A stretch of DNA of 64,000 nt from Candidatus Saccharimonadota bacterium (GCA_030528025.1 JAUMZP010000001.1:1-64000); one strand, 5' to 3'. Shown: positions 36,007 through 45,074, numbered from the stretch's first letter. Program-made: numbers and translations. The notes: generated by a model from the sequence alone, not told the origin.

Positions 36007-37128
36007 TTACAACCCAAATATCCCCTTCCGCCCTAACGTGTCATTAAACTCGCGAAGGATTTCCTTCTGGCGGCGATTTAGTTTGGTTGGGGTGTCAACC
36101 ACTACTGTCACGATATGGGGCCCACGCTTGTCGCTTCGCATGTGTGGCACGCCATGGCCAGATAACTTGAAGTCTGTGCCCGATTGCGTACCAGCTGGCA
36201 CCTTCATTGTAATCGTCCCATCGACTGTCTTAACGTCGAGCTCGGCACCAAGCGCTGCATCTGCCATACCAATATGCTCCTCACTCAGGATTACATCACC
36301 TTCGCGGCTAAACGTCTTGTGTGGATTGACTCGCACCTGCACATAGAGGTCGCCCTTGCTGCCACCACCTACAGCTTCGCCACGACCACGGAGACGAATC
36401 GTCGAGCCATTATCAATACCGGCGGGGATCTTGACGGTAATCGTCTGCTCGCGGCGCTGCACACCGCTACCCTGGCAGACTGTACAGGCCTTCTCAGGAA
36501 TCTGCCCACGGCCTTGGCATGTCTCACACGTTACCGCCTGCTGAATGGGGCCAAACATTGTGTTCATCGTCCGCACGCGCTGGCCAGTGCCTTTACAATC
36601 TGGACAACTCTTAAGGCTTGAGCCAGGTTCGACGGTGCTACCGTGGCAATGCTCGCATTCGTCGTCAAGCGTTAGTGCAAGAGCGACTTCTTTGCCAAAG
36701 ATCGCTTCTTCAAATTCGAGCGTCACACTCGTCTCAACATCACGACCGCGTGATGGACCTTGGCTTGCACTGCCGCCAGCAGCGCCACCAAAGAACTGAC
36801 CAAAGATATCTCCTAGGCCACCATCACCAAAATCAAAGTGGATATTCTGCCCTTGGCCAAAGTCGCCAAAGCCAGCGAATGGGTTACCGCCGCCACTACC
36901 GCTGGCAGCGCCACCAACGCCCGCATGGCCAAATTGGTCATACCGCTGGCGCTTTTGCTTGTCCTTGAGGATTTCATACGCTTCATTAATTTCTTTGAAT
37001 TTCTCTTCACTCCCACCCGCTTTATCTGGGTGGTACTTCACTGCCAATTTGCGGAATGCCCGCTTGATGTCATCATCGCTGGCGCTTTTGGCAACACCAA
37101 GCACCTCATAATAATCTCGCTTCGCCAT
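36007..37128 (-). CDS. dnaJ: Chaperone DnaJ
   Basis: Hsp40 co-chaperone of DnaK, 373 residues. J domain with KYHPDKAGG (HPD near residue 32), a Gly/Phe-rich region (about 70-125), four zinc motifs ([32 protein letters not shown]; the first lacks its final Gly), then the two substrate-binding barrels. The start [11 protein letters not shown] at 37128 is canonical; a longer frame to 37155 covers the promoter. A -10 box lies nine bases upstream and a perfect CIRCE operator directly behind it. dnaK and grpE are not next to it. Confidence 0.97.
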   Translation of the reverse strand: MAKRDYYEVLGVAKSASDDDIKRAFRKLAVKYHPDKAGGSEEKFKEINEAYEILKDKQKRQRYDQFGHAGVGGAASGSGGGNPFAGFGDFGQGQNIHFDFGDGGLGDIFGQFFGGAAGGSASQGPSRGRDVETSVTLEFEEAIFGKEVALALTLDDECEHCHGSTVEPGSSLKSCPDCKGTGQRVRTMNTMFGPIQQAVTCETCQGRGQIPEKACTVCQGSGVQRREQTITVKIPAGIDNGSTIRLRGRGEAVGGGSKGDLYVQVRVNPHKTFSREGDVILSEEHIGMADAALGAELDVKTVDGTITMKVPAGTQSGTDFKLSGHGVPHMRSDKRGPHIVTVVVDTPTKLNRRQKEILREFNDTLGRKGIFGL

Positions 37129-37137
37129 ATCTGTCTT

Positions 37138-37143
37138 AGTATA
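37138..37143 (-). promoter_or_regulatory. -10 box of dnaJ
   Basis: TATACT on the minus strand, nine bases before ATG, with the CIRCE element starting six bases upstream in the -35/-10 spacer region. Confidence 0.6.
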
Positions 37144-37148
37144 GCCAA

Positions 37149-37175
37149 TTAGCACTCTAATTGCAAGAGTGCTAA
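37149..37175. promoter_or_regulatory. CIRCE operator (HrcA-binding inverted repeat)
   Basis: TTAGCACTC (37149-37157), 9-nt spacer, GAGTGCTAA (37167-37175): a full match to the CIRCE consensus bound by the heat-shock repressor HrcA. Its position over the dnaJ promoter implies repression of dnaJ in the absence of stress. hrcA itself is not in the window. Confidence 0.95.
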
Positions 37176-37186
37176 CAGGTCATTCC

Positions 37187-37849
37187 TTATATTTCGGTGA
37201 TAATCGATATATAGTCGTGTTTCGTAATGATAAGATGGTCGAGCAACTGGATACCAAGCAGCTTACCTGCCTCGGCAAGGCGCTGCGTTGTCTCTCGGTC
37301 AGCCTGGCTTGCGATAAGTTGCCCACTAGGATGATTATGCGCCACAATAATCCCTGCTGCTCGGTCGGCAATCGCATCCGTAAAGACTTCTCGTGGGTGC
37401 ACCAAGCTAGCAGTTAGTGTGCCAATAGTAATCGTGCGTTTAGCAATCAAGCGATGTGCTCCATCGAGCGTTAAACAGACAAAATGCTCCTGCCGTTTGT
37501 CGCGAATATCGGTAAGTTGCTCTGCTGCTTTGCTCGGCTCATCAATAATAGGCTGGTCACTTTTGAGCAGATAGCGCTGTGCAAGCTCAAAATTCGCGAG
37601 AATCACTGTCACCTTAGCCGCACCAAGGCCAGTTATCTTGGAGAGCTCCTCATGAGTTAGGTCACCTCCATGTGTGCGCAAGGCTTTAAGCACACAGCGC
37701 GCAATTTTACCAACGTCAGCTTGTGCATTACCGCTGCCGATAATTGCCATAAGGAGCTCGAGGTCACTTAGGCGAGCCGCTCCATCTCGCGCAAGTTTCT
37801 CCCGCGGGCGGTCACTTGGTCGTCTGTCACGCATTCGCATTAGCATCAT
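37187..37849 (-). CDS. radC: RadC-family JAMM protein
   Basis: A 220-residue protein of the RadC family: N-terminal helix-hairpin-helix region (LSKITGLGAAKVTVILA) and a C-terminal JAB/MPN metal site with the signature HNHPSGQ followed by S..D. The biochemical role of RadC remains unsettled; it is often linked with competence and DNA processing, which suits this window. The N-terminus reads MMLMRM: the ribosome site GGGAG touches the first ATG, so initiation at codon 4 (37840), with 9-nt spacing, is more likely. Confidence 0.93.
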   Translation of the reverse strand: MMLMRMRDRRPSDRPREKLARDGAARLSDLELLMAIIGSGNAQADVGKIARCVLKALRTHGGDLTHEELSKITGLGAAKVTVILANFELAQRYLLKSDQPIIDEPSKAAEQLTDIRDKRQEHFVCLTLDGAHRLIAKRTITIGTLTASLVHPREVFTDAIADRAAGIIVAHNHPSGQLIASQADRETTQRLAEAGKLLGIQLLDHLIITKHDYISIITEI

Positions 37850-37985
37850 CTCCCTTCACGCTACATCTTTTATAGTATACCGGAACATTATGCAAACACC
37901 AATTACGTATTGTCGTTGTGTGGCATAGATGCGATTCCCGCTCTCAAGATACAGACTGGAGTCACTTCAGACTCTATCACCTGTT

Positions 37986-39329
37986 TTATAGCCAAACCAC
38001 TGCCTTACCATCGAGTGTGTGCACTATATGGCCAGTTTTATTATCGATAATGTGCGTTTTGGTGGAGCTATCAGCAGTGCTTTTTTGCTCAATGGCGGTG
38101 TACTGATCGTTTGGTGATACAGTAATGTTCGTTGTATACGCCGGAGGTGTTGTCTGATGAATCACTCGTTTGGCTGGGTAGGTGAGTATTGTTTGACGCT
38201 GCAATATATGCTGTTGATTAACACTCGTTATCTCCATACTATAGCCACTGCGGGTGTGTAAGAATGCAGCTAATGATATAACGTTGTTTCCTTGTTGGTG
38301 AGTAATGGACGATTTTTTGCTATTTTCTAGGTTGAGTGCAAAATACCCATCCCCCGTTTTCATCATGATAATATTCTTGCCATCATATGATACATCACCA
38401 AGCACTGCTGCCTGGCCAAGTGGCTGCATAGCATGCTTGCCAGTCGGGTCAATAAGTAGTACATCATCACCGCGAGTTCGCGCCACAACTGCCGCACCAC
38501 GTGATACTGGGCGCCAATCATACACTGGTAATGGCTGCGCATTAAGGCCAAATATAGTGTGATGGCGCTGCGCTGCAATATCATGCACGATGAGATTGGT
38601 GGTCTTTTCTTTGCTGCCTGCCTTTGCAAAGAGATATCCCACCGTTCCATTATCCATCGCTCGCAGGCGAGACACCGTACCCTTACCAGGCAACGATAAC
38701 GGCGACACAGCACCAGTCTTTATATCAACCTGATGCAATTCACTGGTTGTTGCATCATTCATTGTATGGACAATGATACGAGAGTCTACTACTGCATAGT
38801 TGATAATTCGCGTCGCTTGGTAAAGTATCTTCTCATGCTTTGTTGCCAGATTCATTTGCACGATAGCATCCGTCGCTTGTGCGACGTAGAACTCTGTTTT
38901 TGTCTCTGCAGCATTGCGGTGCTTGAGATAATAGAGCTGTGCTGGTGGTGTATCAAAGTGGTAACTGGCTGCTGAGAGCTGCTGTGTATAGGCGTTGACT
39001 ACCTGATTGATCGCCACGTGATACTGCGAGTTACTTTGCAAACGATGCCGGAACTGAATCGTCACAGTTGCGTTGTTTGTTGTAACAGTAAAGTCTGCGC
39101 GCGGCGAGATTCGTATTGCACGAGCTTCAACTGGCTTAACTGGCTGATTAAACTGCAATTGCACTGTCTGGTAGCCTATATTTGGGTCATCTGCCATCAC
39201 TGCATGACGCAAGCGTGGGCCCTGTTGATAGCTCAGGACCGTGAGTACACTTAGTGTAATTAATAATCCAATCGCAACAAGCGAAAATCGCCATCGCTGA
39301 CGTACCCACCGCCAGCTTTTAGTATTCAT
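37986..39329 (-). CDS. Membrane-anchored propeller-like outer protein
   Basis: A 447-residue protein with a basic N-terminus, one membrane helix (about 15-35), a beta-sandwich-like domain (about 45-140, PVKPVEARAIRISPRADF, resembling Big-type or SbsA-Ig-like domains) and a C-terminal TolB/WD-like beta-propeller (about 145-440, with repeats such as LLIDPTGKHAM, VSYDGKNIIMMKTGDG, VSPNDQYTAIEQ). The start at 39329 has AAAGGAG and overlaps the end of the YcgQ-like gene by 11 nt, so it belongs to that operon. Exact function unknown; an outer-side partner for the permease is a possibility. Confidence 0.78.
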   Translation of the reverse strand: MNTKSWRWVRQRWRFSLVAIGLLITLSVLTVLSYQQGPRLRHAVMADDPNIGYQTVQLQFNQPVKPVEARAIRISPRADFTVTTNNATVTIQFRHRLQSNSQYHVAINQVVNAYTQQLSAASYHFDTPPAQLYYLKHRNAAETKTEFYVAQATDAIVQMNLATKHEKILYQATRIINYAVVDSRIIVHTMNDATTSELHQVDIKTGAVSPLSLPGKGTVSRLRAMDNGTVGYLFAKAGSKEKTTNLIVHDIAAQRHHTIFGLNAQPLPVYDWRPVSRGAAVVARTRGDDVLLIDPTGKHAMQPLGQAAVLGDVSYDGKNIIMMKTGDGYFALNLENSKKSSITHQQGNNVISLAAFLHTRSGYSMEITSVNQQHILQRQTILTYPAKRVIHQTTPPAYTTNITVSPNDQYTAIEQKSTADSSTKTHIIDNKTGHIVHTLDGKAVVWL

Positions 39330-40071
39330 AGGGCTCCTTTGGCTGGGTGGTTGACGTAACCGAATGCGGTATAATGACAATCGGCTGCTGACGATGTTGC
39401 TGTGGATGCGCGGCAAAGTCACCCGTTACTGTTACCCAACTATTGGGCTGGTAGTGCTCACGCCACCCAGGTGCATAGACTGGCACGCCAACCGCCTGTG
39501 CATCGACTACACAACACGTCACGACAAATCGAGATACATAAAAAATCTGCGAATCCGCTGTATCTGGCGTGACGAACCCTGTCAAGTTGACTGTTTTGCC
39601 ACGATAAAATGCGCTATCATGCGTTTGCGCGAGTAACCCTGCCCATTCTTTAATCGTGAGGTGCGAATAATCTCGCTGAGCAAAGATAGATGCTTGCGAT
39701 AGCTTGTCTGTAGATAGCCGAGTTACCGCCCCTTTGTTGATACCACGCTGCGTGGCAGTTGTTGTCGTTAGTGCTGTCGGTGGGACAAATAGTGCCATAC
39801 CTGCAACTATACATACCATCACACACGCAGCAACGCGACGCCACCAAATGAAGTGTGTCTGCTGGTGGGCACGTGATTGCGTAATAACACTCGCACTCGC
39901 CATCACAAGAGCTACCACTGCCATACCAGCCGTAAAGACGACATACCGCTGATGAATATAGAGTGTCAAACGACCAGTCGCAGCTAGCCACAGCGTCGCC
40001 ACAGCAATGACAAAAAGGAGTATTATACCTTGTTGCTGTGCAACTCGGGACAAGAATAGCCTAAAACGCAT
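39319..40071 (-). CDS. TIGR03943/YcgQ-like permease partner
   Basis: A 250-residue membrane protein with two to three N-terminal helices (about 15-32, 42-60, 82-100) and an outer domain with an OB-like region. The family hallmark is VVTCCVVDAQAVGVPVY near residue 185. In Bacillus, YcgQ pairs with the permease YcgR in a zinc-repressed (Zur) operon; here it likewise follows the permease gene with an 11-nt overlap. Metal-linked transport is therefore inferred from family and context. Confidence 0.85.
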   Translation of the reverse strand: MRFRLFLSRVAQQQGIILLFVIAVATLWLAATGRLTLYIHQRYVVFTAGMAVVALVMASASVITQSRAHQQTHFIWWRRVAACVMVCIVAGMALFVPPTALTTTTATQRGINKGAVTRLSTDKLSQASIFAQRDYSHLTIKEWAGLLAQTHDSAFYRGKTVNLTGFVTPDTADSQIFYVSRFVVTCCVVDAQAVGVPVYAPGWREHYQPNSWVTVTGDFAAHPQQHRQQPIVIIPHSVTSTTQPKEPYEY

Positions 40072-41053
40072 AATTTACCACCAATCCCAATGTTATTGAC
40101 GCCAGTCCAACGAGTGCACTCACCTGAAACAGCACACTTGGCCGATATGTCGTGCGCAGCAAGCTCAGCATCTTAATATCGATCATTGGGCCAAAGGTCA
40201 AGAAACTCACAAGCGCCCCGGTCATAAAGGTCTGGCGAAATGCCAAGGCAAAGAATGCATCAACATTAGAGCAAATTGAGACAATAAACGCCAGTGCCAC
40301 CATTGCAATCACCGACCATACTGGTTGACTCCCCAGCGACACCAACACTTCGCGCGACACCAACACTTGCACAAGACCTGCTAACCCTGCACCAACTACC
40401 AAGGCTGGCAGCATCGCCTGCACCTCACGTCGAAATATCGCAAGGCTTGCCACTCGCTTGTTCTGCTGCACATGATCTGCCTGGCACGAAGCAACAAACG
40501 TATTGGTCAATAACTCCTCCGCCGGGCGACGCGCATAGATCCAGCCAACAAGATTAGCAATAGCGAAGCCACCAAGCACTCGCGCCCAGAGAATGGTCAT
40601 ATCGCCAGCGAATGCTTGCTGCGTTGTGATGATTGTCACTGGGTTGAGGATTGGTGCAGCAAGCAAAAACACGAGAGACTCACTAGGCGTGAGCCCTTTT
40701 GCTAACAGGCCGCGAGCTAAGGGGACATTGCCACACTCACAGACTGGCAGCGCAATACCAAGGAGCGACAAACAAGCTCGACGCAATAATGGTTGCTGCG
40801 GCAGATAGGCAAGCAAGCGCTCAGCCGGCAGCCACACCTGCACTATAATTGCAATGCAGATCCCTAGCATGACGAATGGCAGCGCCTCGATCATCACGCT
40901 CAAACTCAGCGTTATCCAGTCTTGCAATCGATCAGGTAGCGACCACTGCCCTGTTTGTGCCAATACAAGGCGAAGTACAGCTAGCCCAACGAGCACCCCA
41001 GCCACTACCGCAACGCGGCGCCACCGCTTTGCCAACCAACGAATCATTTTCAT
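40061..41053 (-). CDS. DUF318/ArsP-type permease (YcgR-like)
   Basis: A 330-residue permease with about eight membrane helices. It has the family motifs LPVCECGNVPLARGLLAKG and a matching second half with VSICSNVDAFFALAF and GALVSFLTFGPMIDIKM. Relatives include YraQ, arsenical permease ArsP and the YcgR partner of YcgQ; the adjacent TIGR03943 gene favours the YcgR type. Its ATG overlaps the stop of the RNA-repair gene (ATGA), yet a TATAAT box ends six bases upstream, inside that gene, so it may also be transcribed alone. Confidence 0.88.
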   Translation of the reverse strand: MKMIRWLAKRWRRVAVVAGVLVGLAVLRLVLAQTGQWSLPDRLQDWITLSLSVMIEALPFVMLGICIAIIVQVWLPAERLLAYLPQQPLLRRACLSLLGIALPVCECGNVPLARGLLAKGLTPSESLVFLLAAPILNPVTIITTQQAFAGDMTILWARVLGGFAIANLVGWIYARRPAEELLTNTFVASCQADHVQQNKRVASLAIFRREVQAMLPALVVGAGLAGLVQVLVSREVLVSLGSQPVWSVIAMVALAFIVSICSNVDAFFALAFRQTFMTGALVSFLTFGPMIDIKMLSLLRTTYRPSVLFQVSALVGLASITLGLVVNYAF

Positions 41054-43272
41054 GCTTCTATTATACCGGGAAGGGCGAGGTCGGCAATACGGCTATAAGG
41101 TTTTTCTTGCTCTCGCTGCCAGCGGCGACGCACATCGATAATAGACATCTGGGCTAATGCGTCAATAGGGATGCCCTGCATATAGGCAATGACGCGCGCT
41201 GCGTACTCAGGATGTGGGTAGGCAGCGGCACGCTTTGGGCTGCGCCCCACCTTAAGTCCATCAAGCACACCACGCATCCGCTTCCAAAATGAATAATAAT
41301 CGAGTTTTGCTTTAACCTGCCAATGCTGAGTATCCTCTATAACAAAGCCCTCGATCGGTACACCGTCATACAAATAGTCAAGCCCCTGCACCTGCTCATA
41401 CCACGTCGCAAACTCCTCCCACGTCTGGAGCGTCGCCGCAAGCCGCTTGGTTTCCATGCCAAACATAGCCGCAAATCGCTCACGCTCAACTTGGTCAACT
41501 GCGGCAAATTTCGCCTGGCGATGCACTATATCGAGCAAAACAATCCGGTCTTGTGCATACTCGATAATGTGTGGATCCTCTGTCGGGAGTATCACCTCGC
41601 AGACCAAACAAACATTGTGCTCGGCAAGATACTGACGGATCGCATCAACATGCTTACCATAGCGCTGCAAAAATAAGCGACGAAACCATCCAGCAAAATC
41701 GCTCTCTGTCGTTGTTTTCGACGCGAAGACGAGGTCACCTAGTGTTGCATCATAGCCCACCAAGCCAAGATAGCCATTCTCTTTCACCCAGGCACGCACT
41801 GGAAAGACAAGCTGATCTTTGAGCGCAGCAAATTCAGTTTCTCGTCGCTCACCAATATTGAAGAATTTATCATAGGCACGAATCACAATCTCATTTGTGA
41901 GCGTATTCATAAATAGTCCACGGGCTCGCACTGTTTGTGCTGTCCATTTTTTGTCATAAAACACCTTTGGTTTAAAGTGGAATGAGCTAATGTTACCCGG
42001 CAGTGATCGCTCGCTAATCAGTTTATTGGTGCGTAGACTATGGATGAGCGGTGCATTTTCTGGATGGAGGATACCTTCAGCCGATTGGTTGCTTATCTCA
42101 ACGACCGACCAGTCCTTCTCGACAAGCTGTGCAACTCGTAGTGTGCCACCAAACTCCACTTTGCCCTCGAGATTAAAGCACCGCTGATTATACTGCGCTG
42201 GATAATTCTGAGCGTTGCGATGACCATGTACTTGATAGACATTATCAGAGGTGTGAGCAACAAAAGAATCGTCAATAACACCAACTTGATCATAGCGCCC
42301 CACACCACGAATATACTGCTGGCTGGCTAGCAGCAGAGGATTCTCTGGTAAATTACTCACTCCTGCATGACTCACAAATACTTGCCGATCATGCCATGTG
42401 TAGTAGAGGCAATCTTGCATGGAGTTCATCAAGCGACTAACAGCACGCTTATCTATATTGGCACGCTCTAGCTGCGCTCGAGTTCGACCATTAAACTCTC
42501 GCGCTCTTATCGGCTGGTGAGTAAGCCACTGCCAAATATAGCCATCATGGTTACCCTCAATAAATGTCACATTTGGCTTGTCGACAAAATTATCACACAC
42601 ATACTGCAGCACTTCTGCATTCTCTGTGCCACGATCAAGTAGATCTCCCGTAAAGATATAATAATCGTGCTCGGTATAGGGATGCTGTTCAAAATATTCA
42701 CGCAGCGGCGTATAGCATCCTTGGATATCACCAATGTGATGAATGTGCTCATACTGACTCAAATTAATCGGTTGCCGATATGACGCTATAAGCTCTTTTA
42801 CTGCCGCTGGCTGTATGACGGTGTATTGTTTTGGTATGGTACACGTGGAGAGACGAGCGTGCATTTTCTCGAGAACTACATCATCGACTATCTTATGTGG
42901 CGCACGCTGACGATTGCGCTCTAGGCAGACCGCAAGCGGTACATCCGCAAAGTCTATGACGTACAGCTTATAACGATGCTTCTGTGCAAGCTGTGCATAC
43001 TGCTGAAAGTACGAGCTCGTTGTATGTGTTGCATCAACCACAATGAGCTCACCACGAGCCATACGCATATCAAGCAACTCGTGAAGCTGCTGCCACACCC
43101 GTCGATCATCCTGATATGGCATAACGATGCGCCCTGCATCATTCATCACTGGGCTGCTATACGCTAGGCGCAGAGTATCGGGAGATAGTGTATATGGGCC
43201 AAGTCCAGCAGATTGCAAAAAGGTGCTTTTACCAGATCCAGGAATTCCACGTGTAATAAAAAGATGTCGCAT
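41050..43272 (-). CDS. Trifunctional RNA end-healing and sealing enzyme (kinase-phosphatase-ligase)
   Basis: A 740-residue protein with three domains. Residues 1-165: P-loop polynucleotide kinase, Walker A GIPGSGKST at 9-17. Residues 175-400: calcineurin-type phosphatase with GDIQG (181-185), GDLLDRG (209-215), GNHD (240-243), SHAG and HGH (349-351). Residues 430-740: T4 RNA-ligase-1-like nucleotidyltransferase, with YDKFFN (467-472), a KENG motif I (497-500), CEVILP, EGFVIED (motif IV) and KAKLDYY (motif V). The order resembles Clostridium Pnkp, but the ligase looks Rnl1-like and no Hen1 methyltransferase is nearby. Predicted to repair broken RNA, such as cleaved tRNA. The ATG at 43272 has GGAG five bases upstream. 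Confidence 0.88.
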   Translation of the reverse strand: MRHLFITRGIPGSGKSTFLQSAGLGPYTLSPDTLRLAYSSPVMNDAGRIVMPYQDDRRVWQQLHELLDMRMARGELIVVDATHTTSSYFQQYAQLAQKHRYKLYVIDFADVPLAVCLERNRQRAPHKIVDDVVLEKMHARLSTCTIPKQYTVIQPAAVKELIASYRQPINLSQYEHIHHIGDIQGCYTPLREYFEQHPYTEHDYYIFTGDLLDRGTENAEVLQYVCDNFVDKPNVTFIEGNHDGYIWQWLTHQPIRAREFNGRTRAQLERANIDKRAVSRLMNSMQDCLYYTWHDRQVFVSHAGVSNLPENPLLLASQQYIRGVGRYDQVGVIDDSFVAHTSDNVYQVHGHRNAQNYPAQYNQRCFNLEGKVEFGGTLRVAQLVEKDWSVVEISNQSAEGILHPENAPLIHSLRTNKLISERSLPGNISSFHFKPKVFYDKKWTAQTVRARGLFMNTLTNEIVIRAYDKFFNIGERRETEFAALKDQLVFPVRAWVKENGYLGLVGYDATLGDLVFASKTTTESDFAGWFRRLFLQRYGKHVDAIRQYLAEHNVCLVCEVILPTEDPHIIEYAQDRIVLLDIVHRQAKFAAVDQVERERFAAMFGMETKRLAATLQTWEEFATWYEQVQGLDYLYDGVPIEGFVIEDTQHWQVKAKLDYYSFWKRMRGVLDGLKVGRSPKRAAAYPHPEYAARVIAYMQGIPIDALAQMSIIDVRRRWQREQEKPYSRIADLALPGIIEA
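41060..41065 (-). promoter_or_regulatory. Leaderless promoter of the permease operon, inside the preceding gene
   Basis: TATAAT on the minus strand, then exactly six bases (AGAAGC) and ATG at 41053. The box sits in the last codons of the RNA-repair gene (encoding Ile-Ile). Confidence 0.55.
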
Positions 43273-43387
43273 ATTTTCTCCTTTCTGTAGCGTTGTTTTC
43301 AAGATTTCGCTTAACTATATGTAACTCAAGTAATTTACTCTTGTTTTTATATTATATCATCATCTGTTAGAAAAGGCTTTTACCTCA

Positions 43388-43407
43388 TTAGGGTATATAG
43401 CAATTTA
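43388..43407 (+). repeat. Degenerate half-copy of the palindromic repeat
   Basis: TTAGGGTATATAGCAATTTA matches the right arm of the palindrome at 43437-43476 at 16 of 20 positions by eye. Confidence 0.4.
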
Positions 43408-43436
43408 TCTTATTTTATGAATAATATTTATTAATA

Positions 43437-43476
43437 GTTCATTGCAAAATACCCCGTTAGGGTATTTTGCAATGAA
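43437..43476. repeat. Perfect 18-bp palindrome with 5-nt loop
   Basis: Left arm 43437-43454 and right arm 43460-43476/43477 (GGGTATTTTGCAATGAAC) are perfect reverse complements around a CGTTA-type loop. It lies in the A+T-rich gap between the divergent RNA-repair and deacetylase genes. The right arm recurs identically at 54858-54875. No T-run follows; no gene is visible in the gap. Confidence 0.8.
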
Positions 43477-43559
43477 CATAGAGTAGTACATATTCTATTT
43501 TACAATGTCTTTCGTATCAGACTTCGCTTATCCCATTTTGTTCTTACCTCGGTTCGCGC

Positions 43560-43565
43560 TACAAT
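43560..43565 (+). promoter_or_regulatory. Leaderless promoter of the deacetylase gene
   Basis: TACAAT, then exactly six bases (ATAGCT) and ATG at 43572. Confidence 0.6.
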
Positions 43566-43571
43566 ATAGCT

Positions 43572-45026
43572 ATGTTCTATAAGGTGGAAGAGACAGATGC
43601 TCAAGTGTATTCAGGTGTTGAAAGTGATACAACACCTACAAAACCTCGCGGCTTTTTTTATACATGGCTCTGCCTTATTATTACTAGTCTACTAATCTGC
43701 TCACTTTGGTATGGCCAACAATCACAAGAATCATCACACATCACACATATACCACCATCAACAACGCACACTTATACACTATCTTCTCATGGTGCTATTC
43801 GCTCACGCATCATCAAGCATCAATCGGCATCACATCAAACAATCGTTACCTATCCACAAACAGGCATTGCCAATATAGACAAAACGGTTGCCACGATCAT
43901 CGATAGTGCAATTCCATCTCAACAAACACCTTCAGCTACTATAGCAGCTCGAAGCAACACTATTACCTATCGCATTATTCACCAAGATGACACGACGATT
44001 TCTCTCGCTGTGTTTATCCGTACTACTATACCTCATGCTCTGCCAACCAACACGGTTCACTATTGGACATTCGATAAAATGAGCGGCCAGCCGATTACAT
44101 CGTCTGCCCTCGTTGATACATCAATCGCAGGGATAAATGAGATTGTTATTGCTCTACGTAAACAGGTACAGCAGCACTACCCGCATGCAGAGCCGGTAAA
44201 AGTAGTGGGAGTCATTACTCCAGAATCTATCACGAACTTTTTAGTACACGACCGAAAAACAATTGGCTTTCTCTTCGATAAACGCTCGCTTGGTATTGGT
44301 GTAGATGGAATCATTAGCCTGAAATTGCCAATCAAGCAGCTCAGCCATTTTGTCCAAAACCCAACCACCAAGAAGCTTTTTGATATTCCACCGTCAGCAT
44401 TATCATCAACAACCGACTGCATGCGTCATCGCTGTATTGCACTCACCTTCGACGATGGGCCTGGGTTATACACGCAAACACTACTCGAGCATCTTGATCG
44501 CTATCATGCTAAGGCAACCTTCTTTGTGGTGGGGCGAAATGTTGCACCGTATAGTATCGCGCTCCAGCAAACAGTTCAGCGCAAACACCAAGTAGGCAAC
44601 CACACGTGGAATCATCCACTCCTTTCTAAGCGAGACGAAGCTGTTATCCGCCAAGAGATTGAGAGTACAAACAGCGCCGTTGCTGCAGCTACTGGCGTGA
44701 CGCCAACAATGGTCCGTCCACCATATGGTGGCATGAATGACAAGGTGCGTGCGCAGCTCCAGCAGCTTACTATGCCAGCCATTATGTGGTCAATCGATAC
44801 ACGTGATTGGGCCGATCACGATGCAGCAATTGTCTGCAGCCGCGCCGTTGCCAATGCTGCACCTGGTGCGATTATTCTCATGCACGATATCCACAAAACC
44901 AGCGTCGATGCCGTGCCATGCATCCTCGATGCATTGCAAAAGCAAGGGTACAGATTTGTCACGGTCAAGAACCTATTTGGCCATCCGCTCAGCGCTGGCG
45001 AGTCATACTCTCAATATAAGCAGTAG
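43572..45026 (+). CDS. Membrane-anchored polysaccharide deacetylase
   Basis: A 484-residue CE4-family enzyme that probably removes acetyl groups from peptidoglycan GlcNAc, a known route to lysozyme resistance. One membrane helix (about 28-48) anchors it; residues about 60-270 form a PgdA-type accessory region; the NodB domain (about 285-475) has TFDDGP, HTWNHP (metal histidines), RPPYGG, SIDTRDW and LMHDIH, so all five CE4 motifs are present. No Shine-Dalgarno; the promoter is leaderless. Confidence 0.93.
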   Translation: MFYKVEETDAQVYSGVESDTTPTKPRGFFYTWLCLIITSLLICSLWYGQQSQESSHITHIPPSTTHTYTLSSHGAIRSRIIKHQSASHQTIVTYPQTGIANIDKTVATIIDSAIPSQQTPSATIAARSNTITYRIIHQDDTTISLAVFIRTTIPHALPTNTVHYWTFDKMSGQPITSSALVDTSIAGINEIVIALRKQVQQHYPHAEPVKVVGVITPESITNFLVHDRKTIGFLFDKRSLGIGVDGIISLKLPIKQLSHFVQNPTTKKLFDIPPSALSSTTDCMRHRCIALTFDDGPGLYTQTLLEHLDRYHAKATFFVVGRNVAPYSIALQQTVQRKHQVGNHTWNHPLLSKRDEAVIRQEIESTNSAVAAATGVTPTMVRPPYGGMNDKVRAQLQQLTMPAIMWSIDTRDWADHDAAIVCSRAVANAAPGAIILMHDIHKTSVDAVPCILDALQKQGYRFVTVKNLFGHPLSAGESYSQYKQ

Positions 45027-45074
45027 AGGGTCTTTTATAAACTGCTCATGCTACCATTTCACCGTGTAATCCTC

